This document shows positions 44,516 through 54,225 of a DNA stretch of 64,000 nt, in pieces. The stretch is from Muricauda sp. SCSIO 65647 (lineage in GTDB: Bacteria > Bacteroidota > Bacteroidia > Flavobacteriales > Flavobacteriaceae). The DNA lies in NCBI RefSeq assembly GCF_021534965.1, contig NZ_CP091037.1, positions 412,501 through 476,500 on the forward strand, given 5' to 3'. The position numbers and the translations under genes are program-made. Below the pieces are notes generated by a model. The model had not been told where the DNA came from. It was given only the letters and a program-made list of their open reading frames with translations, and searched no databases. The stretch's first letter is position 1. Every line of letters starts with the position of its first letter.

Positions 44516-45472
44516 TCAAATCTTAAAAAACGAATCCACAAACTCGTATTTGTTAAAGACCTGTAGGTCATCAATGCCTTCCCCTACCCCAATGTATTTG
44601 ACGGGTATCTGAAACTGATCGGAAATGCCGATCACCACCCCGCCTTTGGCCGTACCGTCCAGTTTGGTCACGGCCAAACTGGTAACTTCAGTGGCCTTGG
44701 TAAACTGTTTGGCCTGCTCAAAGGCATTTTGCCCTGTGGAACCATCCAGTATCAACAATACATCATGTGGGGCATCGGGCACCACTTTTTGCATGACCCT
44801 CTTCACCTTGGTAAGCTCGTTCATCAGGTTCACCTTGTTGTGCAACCGACCCGCCGTATCGATCAAGACCACATCGGCATCGTCGGCAACGGCAGAATTC
44901 AAAGTATCAAAAGCTACGGAAGCGGGGTCACTGCCCATTTTCTGCTTCACGATGGGCACATCAACGCGCTCTGCCCATACCTGCAATTGATCGATGGCCG
45001 CTGCACGAAAGGTATCTGCCGCGCCCAAGACCACTTTTTTGCCTTGATTTTTAAACTGACGGGCCAGTTTGCCAATGGTCGTGGTCTTGCCGACCCCGTT
45101 CACCCCGACCACCATGATGACATAGGGTTTTTTATTCTCTGGCACCAAAAATTCTTCGGCCTCGCCCACATGGGTCTCTGAGAGCAATGCTGCAATCTCT
45201 TCACGCAAAATGGTGTTCAGTTCATCGGTGCCCATATATTTGTCTTGGGCCACCCGCTCTTCAATACGTTCGATGATTTTTAAGGTAGTATTGACCCCTA
45301 CATCAGAGGTGACCAATACCTCTTCAAGGTTATCGAGTACTTCGTCATCGACCTTTGACTTGCCCGCGACCGCTTTGGTCAGCTTGCCAAAAAAACTGGT
45401 CTTGCTCTTCTCAAGGCCTTTATCAAGCGTCTCCTTTTTTTCTTTTGAAAATATTTTTTTGAATAGGCTCAT
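44516..45472 (-). CDS. ftsY: signal recognition particle receptor FtsY
   Basis: A 318-residue SRP receptor GTPase that guides membrane-protein insertion. The NG domain shows G1 GVNGVGKTTTIGKL, DTFRAAAIDQLQVWAE, G3 DTAGR, and TKLDGTAKGG. The acidic A domain of E. coli is essentially missing, with only a short Lys/Glu-rich N-terminus, as in many Bacteroidota. Confidence 0.96.
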   Translation of the reverse strand: MSLFKKIFSKEKKETLDKGLEKSKTSFFGKLTKAVAGKSKVDDEVLDNLEEVLVTSDVGVNTTLKIIERIEERVAQDKYMGTDELNTILREEIAALLSETHVGEAEEFLVPENKKPYVIMVVGVNGVGKTTTIGKLARQFKNQGKKVVLGAADTFRAAAIDQLQVWAERVDVPIVKQKMGSDPASVAFDTLNSAVADDADVVLIDTAGRLHNKVNLMNELTKVKRVMQKVVPDAPHDVLLILDGSTGQNAFEQAKQFTKATEVTSLAVTKLDGTAKGGVVIGISDQFQIPVKYIGVGEGIDDLQVFNKYEFVDSFFKI

Positions 45473-45530
45473 TGGTCCATTTAAAGTTGGAAATCAAAGA
45501 TAGGAAAGTAAGGGGAGTTATGTTAAAACA

Positions 45531-45565
45531 AAAAAGCCGTCCTGATGGTTATGGGGACGGCTTTT
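45531..45565 (-). terminator. terminator between the DUF4295 gene and ftsY
   Basis: Stem GCCGTCC / GGACGGC, flanked by A5 and T6 runs, with a 12-base loop. On the minus strand it separates the rpmB-rpmG-DUF4295 transcript from ftsY; readthrough into ftsY is possible. Confidence 0.85.
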
Positions 45566-45588
45566 TTCATTCTCATATCGTGTTTGGC

Positions 45589-45741
45589 TCACTTCTTCGC
45601 CAACCATTCGTTTACAAGCTCAGGGGGCATAACAGACTCTACAAAGGTGTAGGACCCTGACTTGGGCGATTTGACCATTTTGATGGCCTTTGTCAATCTT
45701 TTTGAGCTCGATTGTAATGTTGCTACGGTCTTCTTTGCCAT
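45589..45741 (-). CDS. DUF4295 small basic protein
   Basis: A 50-residue protein, MAKKTVATLQSSSKRLTKAI at the start and ending VNEWLAKK. It lies 9 bases after rpmG and before ftsY, the arrangement I know from Bacteroidota, where this family (DUF4295) is nearly always in this place. It is basic and ribosome-gene linked, so a ribosome-associated role is possible but unproven. Confidence 0.9.
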   Translation of the reverse strand: MAKKTVATLQSSSKRLTKAIKMVKSPKSGSYTFVESVMPPELVNEWLAKK

Positions 45742-45750
45742 GACTCCTGC

Positions 45751-45933
45751 TTATTTGATTTCTTTATGAACGGTCATACGCTTCAAGATCGGATTGAATT
45801 TTTTGATTTCGATCCTATCGGGCGTGTTCTTTTTGTTCTTGGTGGTAATATACCTTGATGTACCCGGCATACCAGAATTTTTATGCTCGGTACACTCTAA
45901 AATAACCTGAATTCTATTGCCTTTCTTTGCCAT
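45751..45933 (-). CDS. rpmG: 50S ribosomal protein L33
   Basis: A 60-residue ribosomal protein ([20 protein letters not shown], then [20 protein letters not shown]). The CxxC zinc ribbon of some L33 forms is absent: only one Cys, in LECTEHK, remains, so this is a zinc-independent form. It lies 12 bases after rpmB. Confidence 0.96.
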   Translation of the reverse strand: MAKKGNRIQVILECTEHKNSGMPGTSRYITTKNKKNTPDRIEIKKFNPILKRMTVHKEIK

Positions 45934-45945
45934 CTTGCTCTGCTA

Positions 45946-46182
45946 TTATTTGGTGTATCCTTTGGCCCTTGCCTCTTTCAAAGCGGCTGAAACACCTCTT
46001 CTGTTGATGATCTTGATGCCCTTGGCGGAAACATTCAACGTCACCCAACGCCCCTCTTCAGGAACATAGAAACGCTTCTTTGAGATATTGGCGTCAAATC
46101 TTCTTTTGGTCTTGTTGATGGAGAAGGAAACATTGTTTCCGAACATCACCTTTTTTCCCGTAATTTCACAAATTCTTGACAT
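45946..46182 (-). CDS. rpmB: 50S ribosomal protein L28
   Basis: A 78-residue L28 (MSRICEITGKKVMFGNNVSF, with SINKTKRRFDANISKKRFYV). First gene of rpmB-rpmG-DUF4295. Full length. Confidence 0.97.
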   Translation of the reverse strand: MSRICEITGKKVMFGNNVSFSINKTKRRFDANISKKRFYVPEEGRWVTLNVSAKGIKIINRRGVSAALKEARAKGYTK

Positions 46183-46214
46183 CGCCTTCGCTTTGCGTGA
46201 TTTTATTGAGGGTG

Positions 46215-46245
46215 CAAATTTAGTGCTTTTCGATTGATGCGCAAA
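46215..46245 (-). promoter_or_regulatory. rpmB operon promoter (TTTG-N19-TAAATTTG)
   Basis: Minus-strand TTTG (complement 46242-46245) and TAAATTTG (complement 46215-46222) are 19 bases apart, 32 bases before the rpmB ATG. Confidence 0.75.
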
Positions 46246-46253
46246 ATTCCCGC

Positions 46254-47501
46254 TCAGAATTTTACAATTTCCTTTTGCAAAAGCTCAAAAGCCTTGTTCA
46301 CAGACTTTTGCACGATACGCTCACGGTGATTGCCCATCACGAACTGTTGTGCAAAAGTACGTTCGGGCGTGCTTATGGCAATGAAAACCGTGCCCACCTC
46401 GACATCGGAATCACCTTTGGTCGGGCCCGCATTGCCCGTGGTGGCTATCGAGAAATCAGTACCCAAGATTTGTTTTACATTCTTGGCCATTGCCACGGCC
46501 ACCGCTTCACTGACCACTGAATATTGTTCGATCAACCCTTTATCAACGCCCAATAATCGTATTTTGGTTTCGGTAGCATAGCTGACCACTGTACCCTTAA
46601 AATAGTCTGAAGCCCCTGGAACGGCGGTGATATGCCCTGCAATTTTGCCCCCCGTGAAGCTTTCAGCGGTCGAAAGGGTCATCTTTTTATCGGTCAGCAA
46701 TTTGGCCACCAGTGCCTCGATACTTTCATCTTCTTCTTCCCCATAAATGATATCGCCAATCAACGGATACAGTTTCTTCGCTTCGGCCTCAATTGTTTTT
46801 TTGAGCAGTTCCATATCGGTACCCTTGGCGGTCAGACGTAATCGTACCCGACCCAAATTGGGTAGATAGGCCAGTTTGACAAAGGATGGGAGCTTGTTTT
46901 CCCAATCCTCTATTTTATTGGCCACGGCACTCTCTCCCAATCCATAGGTCATGATGGTTTTATGGAGAATGTGCGGACGCTCATATTTATCAATAATTCG
47001 TGGAATCACCTGATCAATGATCAAGTTTTTCATCTCAAAGGGCACCCCGGGAAGCGAAACAAAGACCGAACCGTTTTTCTCCATCCACAGTCCAGGAGCG
47101 GTACCATAATTGTTTTTCAGTACAACGGCCCTAGTGGGCACCAGGGCTTGTTTGCGGTTCAAATCAGATATGGGCGTCGAAATGAATTTCTCGAACAGCA
47201 TTTCGACATGGGCCAAGATCTCACCATCTTGAACCAGTTCATCCTCTAAAAACTCACATAGGGTATGCTTGGTGATATCGTCTTTCGTCGGACCCAAACC
47301 ACCGGTCATAATGACCACTTGTGAACGCCGGTTGGCTTCTGTCAAGGCATCTAAAATATGCTGACGATCGTCTTGTACCGACGTGATTTGGTATACAGAT
47401 ACCCCGATCTTGTTCAATTCTTTGGCGATAAAGGCCGAATTGGAGTCGATAATCTGCCCAATCAAGATTTCATCTCCAATGGTTACGATCTCTGCCTGCA
47501 T
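46254..47501 (-). CDS. cinA: CinA-type protein (nicotinamide-nucleotide amidase)
   Basis: A 415-residue two-domain protein. The N-terminal molybdopterin-binding-like domain has IGDEILIGQIIDSNS and MTGGLGPTKDDITKH; the C-terminal amidase domain (~255-415) has STAESFTGGKIAGHITAVPG and TTGNAGPTKG. CinA proteins recycle pyridine nucleotides by deamidating NMN. Its promoter side holds an inverted repeat at 47514-47541. Confidence 0.94.
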   Translation of the reverse strand: MQAEIVTIGDEILIGQIIDSNSAFIAKELNKIGVSVYQITSVQDDRQHILDALTEANRRSQVVIMTGGLGPTKDDITKHTLCEFLEDELVQDGEILAHVEMLFEKFISTPISDLNRKQALVPTRAVVLKNNYGTAPGLWMEKNGSVFVSLPGVPFEMKNLIIDQVIPRIIDKYERPHILHKTIMTYGLGESAVANKIEDWENKLPSFVKLAYLPNLGRVRLRLTAKGTDMELLKKTIEAEAKKLYPLIGDIIYGEEEDESIEALVAKLLTDKKMTLSTAESFTGGKIAGHITAVPGASDYFKGTVVSYATETKIRLLGVDKGLIEQYSVVSEAVAVAMAKNVKQILGTDFSIATTGNAGPTKGDSDVEVGTVFIAISTPERTFAQQFVMGNHRERIVQKSVNKAFELLQKEIVKF

Positions 47502-47513
47502 AAAAAACGTATT

Positions 47514-47541
47514 TGCCTACTTGAAACTTTGCAAGTAGGCA
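47514..47541 (-). terminator. perfect hairpin between the Hpt gene and cinA
   Basis: Arms TGCCTACTTG / CAAGTAGGCA, 10 bp, loop AAACTTTG. On the minus strand it is followed by AAATACGTTTTTT, so it may terminate the upstream operon weakly or act as an attenuator or stabiliser at the start of cinA. Confidence 0.55.
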
Positions 47542-47581
47542 GCAAAAATAACCAAACTAAATTCAAGAAAAGTAGTGGAGA

Positions 47582-47920
47582 TTAAAGGTCGAAGTCACTT
47601 TTCAGCTCGGCGATCACCTGTTCGATATCTTTTTTGAGCAAGGGGAATTTTCCCTCTATTTGTTCCAAATTCGATTCGTTCTTGCCCAAAGTCTCGATTT
47701 CCAGGGCTATGGCACGGGTCTGTTCCATCCCCAACAAATCAACATTGGGTTTTATTTTATGGGCCAGTTTGTAAACCTGTTCAAAGTCTTTTCGGTCAAT
47801 GGCATCTTCAAGGGCCGTTAAGTCTTCAGGCACTTCCTCTAAAAAAACTGAAACCACCGACAAGACAAAATCCTCATCTCCTTCGGCCATTTCATTGACC
47901 TTTTCCAAACTATAAATCAT
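47582..47920 (-). CDS. stand-alone Hpt (histidine phosphotransfer) protein
   Basis: A 112-residue helical bundle protein with the Hpt motif LAHKIKPNVDLLGM; the histidine is the phospho-acceptor. It would pass phosphate between hybrid kinases and response regulators. No kinase lies beside it, so partners are unknown. Its start overlaps the end of the FAH-family gene by one base. Confidence 0.88.
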   Translation of the reverse strand: MIYSLEKVNEMAEGDEDFVLSVVSVFLEEVPEDLTALEDAIDRKDFEQVYKLAHKIKPNVDLLGMEQTRAIALEIETLGKNESNLEQIEGKFPLLKKDIEQVIAELKSDFDL

Positions 47921-48531
47921 TACCTGACGTTAATTGCGAAAAACTCTTCCGCTTCTATTCTACCGACAAGGTAGTCATTTGGCACTACTTTACCAACACC
48001 TGCAGGAGTGCCCGTAAAGACGATATCGCCCTTTTTGAGCATAAAATAGGTTGAAACGTGGGCAATGAGCTCGTCTATCTTCCACAGCATCAGACTTGTA
48101 TCTCCAGATTGTACAATTTCCCCATTTTTTAACAACGAAAACCCCAGTCTGTCTAAATTTTCGTACTTCTCTTTGTGAATCCACCTACCCACTACGGCTG
48201 CACCGTCAAAACCTTTGGCCTTTTCCCAGGGCAAGCCTTTTTCTTTGAGTTTTGATTGTAGATCGCGGGCGGTAAAATCAATTCCTAAACTGACTTCATC
48301 ATAGTACCTATGTGCAAATTTCTGGTCGATATGCTTGCCCACTTTTTTGATCTTGACCAAAACCTCAACTTCATAATGCACATCATTCGAAAATTCAGGA
48401 ATATAAAAATCTTGTTCTTTGGGCAATACCGCAGAATCAGGCTTGATGAACACTACAGGTTCGGCAGGGCGTTCATTGTTCAGTTCGTCTATATGGGCCG
48501 CATAGTTTCGGCCAATGCATATTAACTTCAT
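47920..48531 (-). CDS. fumarylacetoacetate hydrolase (FAH) family protein
   Basis: A 203-residue single-domain FAH enzyme. It starts MKLICIGRNYAAHIDELNNE and holds the metal-binding E-x-E motif in HYEVEVLVKI and the later Asp in the GIDFTARDLQ stretch. Family members include acylpyruvases and oxaloacetate decarboxylases; the exact substrate is not settled. Confidence 0.9.
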   Translation of the reverse strand: MKLICIGRNYAAHIDELNNERPAEPVVFIKPDSAVLPKEQDFYIPEFSNDVHYEVEVLVKIKKVGKHIDQKFAHRYYDEVSLGIDFTARDLQSKLKEKGLPWEKAKGFDGAAVVGRWIHKEKYENLDRLGFSLLKNGEIVQSGDTSLMLWKIDELIAHVSTYFMLKKGDIVFTGTPAGVGKVVPNDYLVGRIEAEEFFAINVR

Positions 48532-48537
48532 ACTATA

Positions 48538-49314
48538 TTATGCCAATTTATTGTTCAATCGGCTCAACTTGATCTGTGTCAACACCTTTTTGGTATAGAG
48601 CGGGAAGTCGGCATTCAGTATCCAGCCGAAATAGCCTGGTTCTTCATCCAAAACCTTTTCCACTTCTTTGCCTTTATGCTTTCCAAAGGAAAAAATCACA
48701 TCACCTTCTTCGTTATAACCTAGAAAACCGGCAAAATCGGCAAATTTTCGATGTGTAGAGAATTCGGCCAGTTTTTTGATATTGTTCTCCAGTTCTGGAT
48801 ACCGTTCTAGCTGGGCCAACAGCACCTCATAAGTGGCAAGGGTATCGGCCTTGGCACTATGGGCATCCTCCAGACTTTTATCACAATAGAATTTGTAGGC
48901 CGCTTCAAGTGTACGCTTTTCCATTTTGTGAAAGATGGTCTGTACATCGACAGACACCATGTGTTTCATGTCAAAATCAACATCGGCCCGCATCATTTCC
49001 TCGGCCAGTAGCGGAATATCAAAACGGTCTGAATTGAACCCTGCCAAATCACTGTCTTTGATCAAGCTGTAGATTTCTTTTGACAATTGTTTGAAAGTAG
49101 GCTCGTTCACCACTTTTTCATTTGAGATGCCATGAACGGCAATGGCCTCTGCCGGAATCTCCATCTCAGGATTCACCAGCCAGGTCTTGCTCTCTTTGTT
49201 TCCGTTAGGATGTATCTTTAGTATGGATATCTCGACAATACGGTCTTTCGCCACATTGGTACCTGTGGTCTCAAGGTCAAAAAAACAGATGGGTTTGGTC
49301 AGTTGTAATTGCAT
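48538..49314 (-). CDS. DEDDh 3'-5' exonuclease (DnaQ/ExoX-like)
   Basis: A 258-residue exonuclease. The DEDDh motifs are FFDLETTGT (ExoI), AGFNSDRFDIPLLAEE (ExoII) and DAHSAKADTLATYEVL (ExoIII with HxAxxD). The C-terminal ~60 residues (FSFGKHKGKEVEKVLDEEPG) match the extra domain of ExoX-type proteins. It may be a repair exonuclease or a proofreading subunit; DnaE is not nearby. Confidence 0.92.
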   Translation of the reverse strand: MQLQLTKPICFFDLETTGTNVAKDRIVEISILKIHPNGNKESKTWLVNPEMEIPAEAIAVHGISNEKVVNEPTFKQLSKEIYSLIKDSDLAGFNSDRFDIPLLAEEMMRADVDFDMKHMVSVDVQTIFHKMEKRTLEAAYKFYCDKSLEDAHSAKADTLATYEVLLAQLERYPELENNIKKLAEFSTHRKFADFAGFLGYNEEGDVIFSFGKHKGKEVEKVLDEEPGYFGWILNADFPLYTKKVLTQIKLSRLNNKLA

Positions 49315-49322
49315 GGATGCGG

Positions 49323-50096
49323 TTATTTAGATTTGGAAAATAGCCAAGAAAGCAAGCCGGGTTCTGCGAAAGCGTTGTTCCAACTATCATGGCCCACATC
49401 AGGGTATAATGAATACTTTACTTCTGCCCCTACATCTTGTAGCGCATCGACCATTTGGGTGGAATATTTTGGTGGCACCACATTGTCAGCTTCACCATGA
49501 AACACCCACCAATACACTTTTTTTAGTCGTTTTGCGATATTAGGATTTGCTCCACCGCATATCGGAAAGGCAGCTGCAAACATTCTGGGGTTGCGGTTCA
49601 CCAACTCAAAGGTACCCATACCGCCCATTGAGAGTCCGCCAACGTACATCCTGTTTTTATCGACGGGATATTTTCGTTTCAAGTATTTGAGCAAGCCCTC
49701 TAAAAGCAGCAGGTCGTTTGTAGGTTCGGCATCCTGATAAAACACAAACTCGCGGTTGCCCCACTGCCCACGAACATCGGTTTTTGCCCATGAACTATTG
49801 GCCGCACACTGCGGAAATACAACGATTGCCGGGTATTTCTCACGCACATCATCCTTCAAAAACAGGCTGGAACCGTGCACCAACTGGGCCATATTGTCAT
49901 TGCCCCGTTCACCCGAACCGTGTAGAAACAGAATGAGCGGATAGTCTTTTTCTTCATCATAGTCTTTGGGCAACAGCAAACGATAGGGCAATGCACCGCC
50001 GTCCATCTCAAAAACCTTCTTCACGTACATAGTGGAATCTTGTGGTATCGCTACTGAAAAGGCCAAAAGCATAAGGATCAGGCTAAAAAACTTCAT
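49323..50096 (-). CDS. secreted alpha/beta hydrolase (esterase-like)
   Basis: A 257-residue protein with a signal peptide (FFSLILMLLAFSVAIPQ). It shows LFLHGSGERGNDN (oxyanion region), GGLSMGGMGTFEL with the nucleophile Ser, and a C-terminal DVGHDSWN with the catalytic His. It resembles the prolyl-oligopeptidase-like/feruloyl-esterase-like group; many such proteins work on plant or algal polymers. Substrate not determined. Confidence 0.88.
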   Translation of the reverse strand: MKFFSLILMLLAFSVAIPQDSTMYVKKVFEMDGGALPYRLLLPKDYDEEKDYPLILFLHGSGERGNDNMAQLVHGSSLFLKDDVREKYPAIVVFPQCAANSSWAKTDVRGQWGNREFVFYQDAEPTNDLLLLEGLLKYLKRKYPVDKNRMYVGGLSMGGMGTFELVNRNPRMFAAAFPICGGANPNIAKRLKKVYWWVFHGEADNVVPPKYSTQMVDALQDVGAEVKYSLYPDVGHDSWNNAFAEPGLLSWLFSKSK

Positions 50097-50155
50097 GGAT
50101 TCAGGTTTTCAATCCCTAAAAATAGTAATACCAGTCCTAAAAAAGATATGAAAAC

Positions 50156-51508
50156 CTAAATTTCACGGTTTACATCCCAGGCCTCAAGATAATCAGCAAC
50201 TGCTTTTACGAACATGCCGCCCAACGCGCCATTGACCACTCGGTGGTCATAGCTGTGTGAGAGAAACATTTTGCTGCGTATTCCAATAAAATCGCCCTCT
50301 TCCGTTTCAATGACGGCAGGCACTTTACGGATTGCCCCAAGGGCCAAGATCCCCACTTGTGGTTGGTTGATAATAGGTGTGCCGAACACGCTCCCAAAAG
50401 AGCCTACATTGGTGACCGTGTAAGTGCCATCTTGAATTTCGTCTGGCTTCAATTCATTGTTGCGGGCCCGATTGGCCAAATCATTCACCGTCTTGGCCAT
50501 GCCCACCAAGTTCAGTTGATCGGCATTTTTGATGACGGGCACAATAAGGTTACCGTCGGGCAGTGCCGCCGCCATGCCTATATTGATATTCTTCTTTTTG
50601 ATGACGTTGTCACCATCGAGAGAGATGTTTATCAGCGGATATTTTTTTATGGCAACGGCCACGGCTTCCATAAAAATCGGTGTAAATGTGAGTTTCTCAC
50701 CTTCTCGTTCTTCAAAGCTCTTTTTGGTCTTGTTGCGCCAATTGACCACATTGGTCACATCGACCTCGACAAAACTCTGTACATGTGCCGAAGTGGCCAC
50801 ACTTTCTGTCATATGATGGGCAATAAGCTTGCCCATTCTGGTAAGCGGTATTGTTTCATCACCATCTTTCACCGCCACAGTGCTGGGCCTTGAAGGTTCT
50901 TTAGCGGTTTCTTGAATAGGATGTGGTGTCGGTTCAGCTTTTGGTTGCACCTCAATGGCTTTTGAGCCGCCATTTGCCCCTCGATTTTCGATAAAGGCCA
51001 AAATATCGTTCTTGGTCACCCGGCCTTCTTTGCCCGTACCGGGGATTGTCTCCAACTCTTGAAATGAAATGCCTTCTTCTTTGGCGATATTCTTGACCAA
51101 AGGGGAATAAAAACGCCCAGAACCTGAAAGGTCTGCTGCTGCCGGAGCTACCGATTCTTGTACCGTCTGCATTTGTTGCTCTAACTCGACCACTGGTTCG
51201 GGTGCTTCAGTGGCCCCTGTTTCTTCGGCAGGCTCATCTTCTATGGTCACTTCTTGGGAAACCTCACCTTCAGTTTCAATCACGGCGACCACTTCACCGA
51301 CCTTGATCACGTCATCGACCTCGAACCTTTTTTCCAACAACTTGCCTTCGACTTCGCTCGGCACTTCAGAATCAACCTTGTCGGTGGCAATTTCGAAGAT
51401 AGGTTCGTCCATTTCAATGGTATCACCCACTTCTTTCAGCCAAGCGGTCAATGTTGCCTCGGCGACACTCTCGCCCATTTGTGGCAATTTCAATTCGAAT
51501 TTTGACAT
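50156..51508 (-). CDS. 2-oxo acid dehydrogenase E2 component (lipoyl acyltransferase)
   Basis: A 450-residue E2 enzyme: one lipoyl domain (~1-80, lipoylated Lys in EIATDKVDSEVP), an Ala/Pro/Glu-rich linker, a peripheral-subunit binding domain (~133-170, PLVKNIAKEEGISFQELE), and a catalytic domain (~215-450) with SYDHRVVNGALGG. It resembles branched-chain or generic E2 more than the pyruvate enzyme, but this cannot be fixed without comparison. E1 and E3 genes are not adjacent. Confidence 0.92.
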   Translation of the reverse strand: MSKFELKLPQMGESVAEATLTAWLKEVGDTIEMDEPIFEIATDKVDSEVPSEVEGKLLEKRFEVDDVIKVGEVVAVIETEGEVSQEVTIEDEPAEETGATEAPEPVVELEQQMQTVQESVAPAAADLSGSGRFYSPLVKNIAKEEGISFQELETIPGTGKEGRVTKNDILAFIENRGANGGSKAIEVQPKAEPTPHPIQETAKEPSRPSTVAVKDGDETIPLTRMGKLIAHHMTESVATSAHVQSFVEVDVTNVVNWRNKTKKSFEEREGEKLTFTPIFMEAVAVAIKKYPLINISLDGDNVIKKKNINIGMAAALPDGNLIVPVIKNADQLNLVGMAKTVNDLANRARNNELKPDEIQDGTYTVTNVGSFGSVFGTPIINQPQVGILALGAIRKVPAVIETEEGDFIGIRSKMFLSHSYDHRVVNGALGGMFVKAVADYLEAWDVNREI

Positions 51509-51588
51509 ATTCTTATTGTTCGAGCTTTTTGAAGCTTATTTTTTGCAAAAATAATATAAAAACGGGCTGATCTTTAATTTATGCATAA

Positions 51589-52209
51589 TTAATTTGCCTT
51601 GATGGAACTCTCAAATGGCACTCGGTTTAAAATACTGCGCCCCAAGGTCACCTCATCGGCATATTCGAGCTCATCACCCACTGAAATGCCGCGTGCAATG
51701 GTCGAAGTCTTCACATCAACACCTTCTAACTGCTTATAAATGTAAAAATTGGTCGTATCGCCTTCCATGGTCGAGCTAAGGGCAAAGATCAGTTCTTTGA
51801 TTTCCCCTTCCTTTACTTTTTCCACTAGGGAAACAATGTTCAAGTCTTGTGGACCCACCCCTTCCATCGGTGAAATCTTTCCGCCCAGAACATGGTAGAG
51901 ACCACGATATTGTGAGGTGTTCTCAATGGCCATGACATCCCTGATATCCTCAACCACACAGATCAGGGAAGCATCACGCTTAGGGTTAGCACAGATCTCG
52001 CACAGTTCGGTATCGGAAATATTGTGGCAGTTTTTGCAGAAATTCACCTCATTGCGAAGCTTTGACAATGCGCTTGACAGGTTCTCGGTCTGTGCTTCGG
52101 GCTGTTTCAACAGGTACAGTACCAGGCGCAAGGCCGTGCGTTTGCCTATACCGGGCAATTGTGACATCTCGTACACCGCATTTTCCAATAGTTTCGATGA
52201 AAACTCCAT
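51589..52209 (-). CDS. recR: recombination protein RecR
   Basis: A 206-residue RecR of the RecFOR pathway. A helix-hairpin-helix region ([20 protein letters not shown]), a zinc finger with [16 protein letters not shown] and a Toprim domain ([13 protein letters not shown]) appear in order. The start [10 protein letters not shown] at 52209 matches relatives; a Met two codons earlier is possible. Confidence 0.95.
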   Translation of the reverse strand: MEFSSKLLENAVYEMSQLPGIGKRTALRLVLYLLKQPEAQTENLSSALSKLRNEVNFCKNCHNISDTELCEICANPKRDASLICVVEDIRDVMAIENTSQYRGLYHVLGGKISPMEGVGPQDLNIVSLVEKVKEGEIKELIFALSSTMEGDTTNFYIYKQLEGVDVKTSTIARGISVGDELEYADEVTLGRSILNRVPFESSIKAN

Positions 52210-52357
52210 ACCCAAAGTTAAGGATGTAAAATTACGATTTTATTGTTTGTTTTGCTTCTCACCCCAATTGCACTTTCAAGGAGAAGGAACCAAAAACCTT
52301 TCTTAAGTGGTGGGCAATGAGGTATGACTTTTGTACTTTGCGATCCAAAATTTCTAC

Positions 52358-53821
52358 ATGTCGCCGACCCAGATACTCATTTTGATAGGGGCCTATTTTT
52401 TGGTTTTGCTTCTCATCTCTTATTTTACTGGCAAAAACGATAGCAACGCCGATTTTTTCAAAGCGGGCAAGCAATCACCTTGGTACCTTGTTGCCTTCGG
52501 CATGGTGGGCGCCTCACTATCAGGGGTAACCTTTATTTCAGTGCCCGGTTGGGTCGAGGCCTCACAGTTCAGCTATATGCAGGTCGTTTTGGGCTACCTC
52601 TTTGGTTATTTTGTAGTGGCCTTTTTGCTGATGCCCATCTATTACCGGTTAAATCTGACCTCAATCTACGAATACCTGCTCGAAAGGTTCGGCCCTACCA
52701 GCCATAAGACGGGAGCCTTTTTTTTCTTCGTCTCACGGGTACTCGGTGCTGCCTTTCGGTTGTTCTTGGTGGCCATCGTTCTGCAACAATTCGTGTTCGA
52801 CGACTTTGGGGTACCGTTTGAAATCACAGTGGTCATCTCCATCTTACTTATTTGGACCTATACCGCCCGCGGAGGCATCAAGACCATTGTGTGGACCGAC
52901 ACCCTGCAAACGCTTTTCATGATTCTGGCGGTCATTCTCAGTATCATTTTCATCAATCGTGAACTGGAATGGAGTTTTTCAGAGTTTATCGCTTCGTCTG
53001 AATTAAAAGAATACAGCACGTTTCTCTTTGTTGATGATTTTATGGCCCGAAACCACTTGCTGAAGTCGTTCATCGGCGGTATGTTCATCACCATTTGCAT
53101 GACAGGGCTTGATCAAGACATGATGCAAAAGAACCTTACGTGCAAAAACCTGAAAGATGCCCAAAAGAATATGGTATCGTTCAGTTTTGTGCTGGTCGGC
53201 GTTACCTTCCTGTTCATGCTGTTGGGGGCTTTATTGTTCATATATGCCCACAAAAACAACATCGCCGTACCGTTGATGGACGGCGCCCCGAAGACAGATC
53301 TATTGTTCCCAGAAATAGCGCTCAATAGCGGTTTGGGGCTTACCTTGGCCATCACCTTTATGTTGGGGCTCATCGCTGCGGCCTACAGCAGTGCCGATAG
53401 TGCCCTCACCTCGTTGACCACCTCGTTCTGTATCGATTTCATGAACATCGAAAAAAAATCAATGGCCGATCAAAAACGCCTGCGCAAGCGTACCCATATC
53501 GCCATGAGCGCCATGTTGATTGTGGTCATTATCATTTTCAAATATGTGCTGGCCCGTAATGTAATCGATGGACTCTTGACCGTGGCGGGCTATACCTATG
53601 GGCCACTGCTTGGCCTCTTTGCCTTTGGCATATTTACCAAACTCGAAGTAAAAGATAGTTATGTGTGGTTAGTGACCGGGCTTTCAGTGGCCATTATTGC
53701 CCTAGTGGCCAACCTGCCCCCAGAACATTTGGGCGGTTATGTACTGGGCTACGAGCTCTTGCCCTTGAACGGGCTGTTGACCTTTTTGGGATTATGGTTG
53801 ATAAGTAAAAAACCCGATTAG
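52358..53821 (+). CDS. sodium:solute symporter (SSS family)
   Basis: A 487-residue membrane transporter with about 13 hydrophobic segments. Typical stretches include [36 protein letters not shown], and [17 protein letters not shown] with the sodium-site Ser/Thr residues. Members carry sugars, amino acids or organic acids with Na+; the substrate cannot be predicted. ATG 52358 is chosen because the first membrane segment begins right after; the frame is open to 52331. Confidence 0.92.
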   Translation: MSPTQILILIGAYFLVLLLISYFTGKNDSNADFFKAGKQSPWYLVAFGMVGASLSGVTFISVPGWVEASQFSYMQVVLGYLFGYFVVAFLLMPIYYRLNLTSIYEYLLERFGPTSHKTGAFFFFVSRVLGAAFRLFLVAIVLQQFVFDDFGVPFEITVVISILLIWTYTARGGIKTIVWTDTLQTLFMILAVILSIIFINRELEWSFSEFIASSELKEYSTFLFVDDFMARNHLLKSFIGGMFITICMTGLDQDMMQKNLTCKNLKDAQKNMVSFSFVLVGVTFLFMLLGALLFIYAHKNNIAVPLMDGAPKTDLLFPEIALNSGLGLTLAITFMLGLIAAAYSSADSALTSLTTSFCIDFMNIEKKSMADQKRLRKRTHIAMSAMLIVVIIIFKYVLARNVIDGLLTVAGYTYGPLLGLFAFGIFTKLEVKDSYVWLVTGLSVAIIALVANLPPEHLGGYVLGYELLPLNGLLTFLGLWLISKKPD

Positions 53822-53865
53822 CCTTTTTTGCCAAAGGTCAACAAAAAGGTCATCTTGATCAATAC

Positions 53866-54225
53866 CTAATACTGCCCTGTGCCCAACAACACCAAAGTGC
53901 AGGCCTCTTCGACTTCGATACCATGTTCTTCAAGTAGCGGGTAAAATTCAGGGTTTTCAGTATTTGGGTTAAAAATGACCCTACGGGGTTGAAGTTCAAT
54001 GATATCGTTATAATACTCTTTTTGTCGTTCTGGGGTCATATACAATGAAATCGTATCAACTTCTTGAATGGTATTAAGATTTGTGGTAACTTGCACTCCC
54101 GAAACCACTCCTGTGCGCAATCCGAATGCTACGGTCCGTATACCATGGGCCACCAATCTTTGAATGGCTAGATTGCTATATCGGTGAGACTTTAAAGATG
54201 CCCCAAAAACCAGTGTCTTGCCCAT
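53866..54225 (-). CDS. CoA-binding domain protein (YccU-like)
   Basis: A 119-residue Rossmann-fold protein starting MGKTLVFGASLKSHRYSNLA, then a VISLYMTPERQ-like segment (TISLYMTPERQKEYYNDI) and RRVIFNPNTENPEF. This is the stand-alone CoA-binding family with no established enzymatic activity. It is divergent from the TonB-dependent receptor. Confidence 0.88.
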   Translation of the reverse strand: MGKTLVFGASLKSHRYSNLAIQRLVAHGIRTVAFGLRTGVVSGVQVTTNLNTIQEVDTISLYMTPERQKEYYNDIIELQPRRVIFNPNTENPEFYPLLEEHGIEVEEACTLVLLGTGQY

